Assembly (NCBI GenBank): GCA_024226315.1
Contig: JAAELT010000032.1
Coordinates: forward strand, 1 to 39,027
Source of the DNA: a bacterium
GTDB lineage: Bacteria > Acidobacteriota > Thermoanaerobaculia > Multivoradales > J023
Length of the DNA stretch: 39,027 nucleotides
Direction of reading: 5' to 3'
Shown here: one piece after another, positions 36,412-39,027 of the stretch
Layout of the letters: each line of letters starts with the position of its first letter
How positions within the stretch are numbered: position 1 is the stretch's first letter
Translations under genes and position numbers: made by a program
Notes under the pieces: model-generated
What the model saw: only the letters and a program-made list of their open reading frames with translations
Database searches by the model: none
What the model was told of the DNA's origin: nothing

Positions 36412-39027
36412 TCAGGCTGTCGCTTCCGCCGCTTCCGAATCCTTCGCCCGCCCCCGCCCCAGGGCCCGCCGCAGCACGGCACTCAAGCTCTCGCGCAGGT
36501 CGTCGAACAGCGTGTAGGCCACCGGTACCACGAGCAGGGTCAGGAGCGTCGCCGTGGTCATGCCGCCGATCAGCGTGAGGCCGAAACTGGTGTAGGAGAG
36601 GCCGATCGAGTTCGAGCCGCTGATGGTCAGCGGGATCATGCCGCCGATGGTGGTCAACGCGGTCATCATGATCGGCCGGAACCGGCGGTCGGCGGCGGCG
36701 AGCACCGCCTGGCGCCGGGTCTCGCCGGCGGCGCGCAGGCGGTTGACGTAGTCGATCAGCACGATGCCGTTGTTCACCACCACGCCGATCAGCAGCACGA
36801 TCCCCACCAGCCCCAGCCCGTCGAGGTCGTAGCCGAACAGGAAGTGGCCCCAATACACCCCGATCGCAGCCAGCGGGATGGTCAGTACGATCGACAGCGG
36901 CAGGATGAAGCTCTCGAACAGGAATCCCATCAGCAGGTAGATGAAGATCACCGACAGGATCATGGCGAAGAACATCGCCTGGTTGTCGTCGTTCTGGTTG
37001 CCGCCGCGGCGGCGCGGCGCGCCGAAGGTCACCCCCTCGGGCAAATCGATCCTGGAGCCCAGGGCGATCAACGCCGCTCGGGCCTCTTCCTCGCGATCCT
37101 CCTCGAGCTCGAGGGTGATCGTGCGGGCCACCTGTTTGTTGCGGCGGAAGATGCGCCGCGGCGTCTCCAGGCGCTGGGCGTCGGTGACGCTGGCGAGCGT
37201 CACCAGCTCGCCGCTGTTGGTCGGCACCCGGAAGTCGTAGAGCTTGGCCAGGCTCTCACGGTCTTTCTCCTGGAAGCGCACCCGCACCGGGATCTCGCGG
37301 CCGTCGCGGTAGAACTTGGGCAGCGCCCGGCCACCGAGCGAGTTGCGCACGACGCCGGCCACCGTTTCCGGATTGAGGTCGAGCCGCTGCACCCGCTCGC
37401 GGTCGATCACCAGACCGATCTCGTCCGCCGGCTTGTCGCCGGACCGCTTGACCCCGAGCACGCCGTCGACCGAGGTGAAGACCTCTTCCAAATCTTCGGC
37501 CAGCTCCTCGAGCTGCTGCGAATCTTCGCCGTAGAGAGTGAAGATGTGGACGTTCTTGGTCTCTTTCTCGTCGTCGCCTTCGAGCCCGGTGTAGACCTTG
37601 ACGCCCGCCTTGTCGGGCAGCGCCGCCTTCACCCGCTCGATCCCTTCGCGGGGCGAGAGATCGTTCTGGCGCGGGCTGTTGAGCCAGCCCTGGATCTCGC
37701 CGAAGGCCTCGAAGTGGAGGATGAAGAAACCGTCGAGGTCGAGCTCCTCGCGGTGCTCGTCGAGGTACTTCTCGGTGGCGTCGAAATACTCCTTCGCCTC
37801 CTCGAAAGTGGTCGACTGGGGCAGCACGACGTCGATTTCGAAAAAGCCCCGCTCCTCCTCCTGCACGTCGACCAGCTCGACCTCCTTGAACGGCAACGCC
37901 GCCGACAGCACGACCACCGCCGTGACCGCCATCACCAGATCCATGCGGCGCCGCAGGAAGAAGCCGAGCATCGTGTTGTAGGCCCCGTGCAGACGTTCGA
38001 ACGTCCAGTCATAGAGCTGGTGGAGGTAGTACCGGGCGATGTCGCCGAGGCGGCTGTGGTGGCTGCCGCCGGCCTTCGAAGGCAGCGTCAGGTAGACCGA
38101 CAGCGGAATGAAGATCAGGGCGACGAACAGCGACGCCAGCAGCGACACGGTGATGGGGATGGCCAAGCGCAGCATGAAGAACTGTCCCTGGCCCTCGACC
38201 AGCGACACCGGCAGGAAGACGACGATGGTCGTCAGGGTCGCCATGATGATGGCGAGCGAGATCTGCCCGGCTCCCCGAACAGCGGCCTCCCGGCGCCCCA
38301 GGCCCGCGCGGTGGAGGCGGAAGATGTTCTCCGCCACCACCACCGAGTTGTCGACCAGCAGCCCGACACAGATCATCAGCCCCAGCAGCGAGATGATGTT
38401 GAGCGTCTCGCTGGCGAAGTACATCACCGTCAGGCCGACCACCAGGCTCAGAGGGATCGACAGGGCGATGATGAGCGTCAGGCGGAAACGGCGCAGGAAG
38501 AAGAACAGCACGAACAGCGCCAGCACGCCACCGATGGCACCCGAGCCCAGCAGGGTGCGCAGAGATTCACGGATGATGCTGCCCTGGCTGAAGAAACCCT
38601 CGGCCTGGATCAGCGCCAGGCGCGGGTTGGACTGTATCTTCTCCACTTCCGCGTCGATCGCGGCGGAGACCGCGAGGGCGTTGGCTTCACCCTCCTTCAT
38701 CACCATCAGCGCCACCGCGGGATAGCCATCGATGCGGGCTCGGTACCTCTTTTCGGGCTCGTCGTAGCTGATGGTGGCGACGTCCTTGAGCCGCACCGAC
38801 GGCCCCACCAGCCGGTTCTCGAGCGCCTCGATGTCAGGATACTTGGCCACCGAGCGCAGCAACAGCTTCTTGCCGCCGGCGTTGACGTGGCCGCTGGCGA
38901 GCGAGAAGTTGTCATCGGCGAGCTCCAGGCCGAGCTCGTAGATGTTGAGCCCGCTGGCCGCGGTGCGCTCGCGGTCGAGCTCGATCAGGACCTCTTTCTC
39001 TTCCAGGCCGTGGGCGTCGATCGAGGC
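36412..39027 (-). CDS. RND-family efflux transporter, inner-membrane subunit (partial, 5' end missing)
   Basis: The 871 visible residues are open at the window edge; about 150-200 N-terminal residues are missing. The first visible residues (ELADDNFSLASGHVNAGGKK) are in the periplasmic porter domain. Two sets of helices follow in the AcrB-like order, with IRESLRTLLGSGAIGGVLAL and LMICVGLLVDNSVVVAENIF in the first half, and QNDDNQAMFFAMILSVIFIY, GIVLLIGVVVNNGIVLIDYV and TALTTIGGMIPLTISGSNSI in the second. In helix 4 the VDNSVVVAENI and VNNGIVLIDYVN pair is typical of the multidrug rather than heavy-metal branch. It pumps solutes out by proton exchange, normally with an adaptor and an outer-membrane channel, which may lie upstream beyond the window. 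Confidence 0.88.
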   Translation of the reverse strand, partial: ASIDAHGLEEKEVLIELDRERTAASGLNIYELGLELADDNFSLASGHVNAGGKKLLLRSVAKYPDIEALENRLVGPSVRLKDVATISYDEPEKRYRARIDGYPAVALMVMKEGEANALAVSAAIDAEVEKIQSNPRLALIQAEGFFSQGSIIRESLRTLLGSGAIGGVLALFVLFFFLRRFRLTLIIALSIPLSLVVGLTVMYFASETLNIISLLGLMICVGLLVDNSVVVAENIFRLHRAGLGRREAAVRGAGQISLAIIMATLTTIVVFLPVSLVEGQGQFFMLRLAIPITVSLLASLFVALIFIPLSVYLTLPSKAGGSHHSRLGDIARYYLHQLYDWTFERLHGAYNTMLGFFLRRRMDLVMAVTAVVVLSAALPFKEVELVDVQEEERGFFEIDVVLPQSTTFEEAKEYFDATEKYLDEHREELDLDGFFILHFEAFGEIQGWLNSPRQNDLSPREGIERVKAALPDKAGVKVYTGLEGDDEKETKNVHIFTLYGEDSQQLEELAEDLEEVFTSVDGVLGVKRSGDKPADEIGLVIDRERVQRLDLNPETVAGVVRNSLGGRALPKFYRDGREIPVRVRFQEKDRESLAKLYDFRVPTNSGELVTLASVTDAQRLETPRRIFRRNKQVARTITLELEEDREEEARAALIALGSRIDLPEGVTFGAPRRRGGNQNDDNQAMFFAMILSVIFIYLLMGFLFESFILPLSIVLTIPLAAIGVYWGHFLFGYDLDGLGLVGIVLLIGVVVNNGIVLIDYVNRLRAAGETRRQAVLAAADRRFRPIMMTALTTIGGMIPLTISGSNSIGLSYTSFGLTLIGGMTTATLLTLLVVPVAYTLFDDLRESLSAVLRRALGRGRAKDSEAAEATA

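Overview
The window is GC-rich, densely coding DNA from a Gram-negative bacterium. It carries Tat and Sec signal peptides, periplasmic c-type cytochromes, RND and DevBCA-type export machinery, and FG-GAP/ASPIC (UnbV) proteins. The mix, plus a relic tail resembling the permeases amplified in Acidobacteriota, suggests Acidobacteriota (a Thermoanaerobaculia-like lineage); this is inference because there is no rRNA or core marker in the window.

Layout. (1) 2-3930 (+): the 3' part of an acyl-CoA catabolic operon: crotonase (cut by the window edge), beta-keto acid cleavage enzyme, amidohydrolase, a second crotonase and an acyl-CoA dehydrogenase. (2) 15881-4020 (-): a ten-gene, almost gap-free operon for a periplasmic molybdenum reductase of the NapA family with an unusually large iron-sulfur/haem electron chain: napA, napG, napH, a NosR-like polyferredoxin, a NapF-like ferredoxin, a second napG and napH, a dihaem cytochrome c, a membrane-anchored seven-haem cytochrome and a cytochrome b. 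No napB, napC or napD is present in the window. (3) 16177-20097: an SGNH-like membrane protein, two small secreted proteins in divergent orientation, a conserved small protein and a Phd/PIN toxin-antitoxin pair. (4) 24110-20151 (-): ECF sigma factor, zinc-finger anti-sigma factor, secretin-N-like periplasmic protein and a beta-lactamase-fold hydrolase in one operon. (5) 24293-27673 (+): a DevBCA-type exporter whose ATPase is fused to a GAF domain. (6) 29361-27674 (-): two tandem secreted proteins with a PI3/4K- or Fam20/HipA-like kinase signature. (7) 39027-29524 (-): RND pump (cut by the window edge), zinc-ribbon rhomboid protease, and two large FG-GAP/ASPIC proteins, closely spaced.

The most unusual features are the duplicated NapGH electron chain around one NapA, a family of small palindromic repeats inserted in frame into linkers and Tat n-regions of these nap proteins, the tandem secreted kinase-like pair, and the ABC-ATPase/GAF fusion beside a perfect 16-bp palindrome. 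Many starts are GTG overlapping the previous stop (GTGA), which shows strong translational coupling. No tRNA, rRNA, CRISPR array or transposase was seen, and no gene-free stretch exceeds 300 bases.
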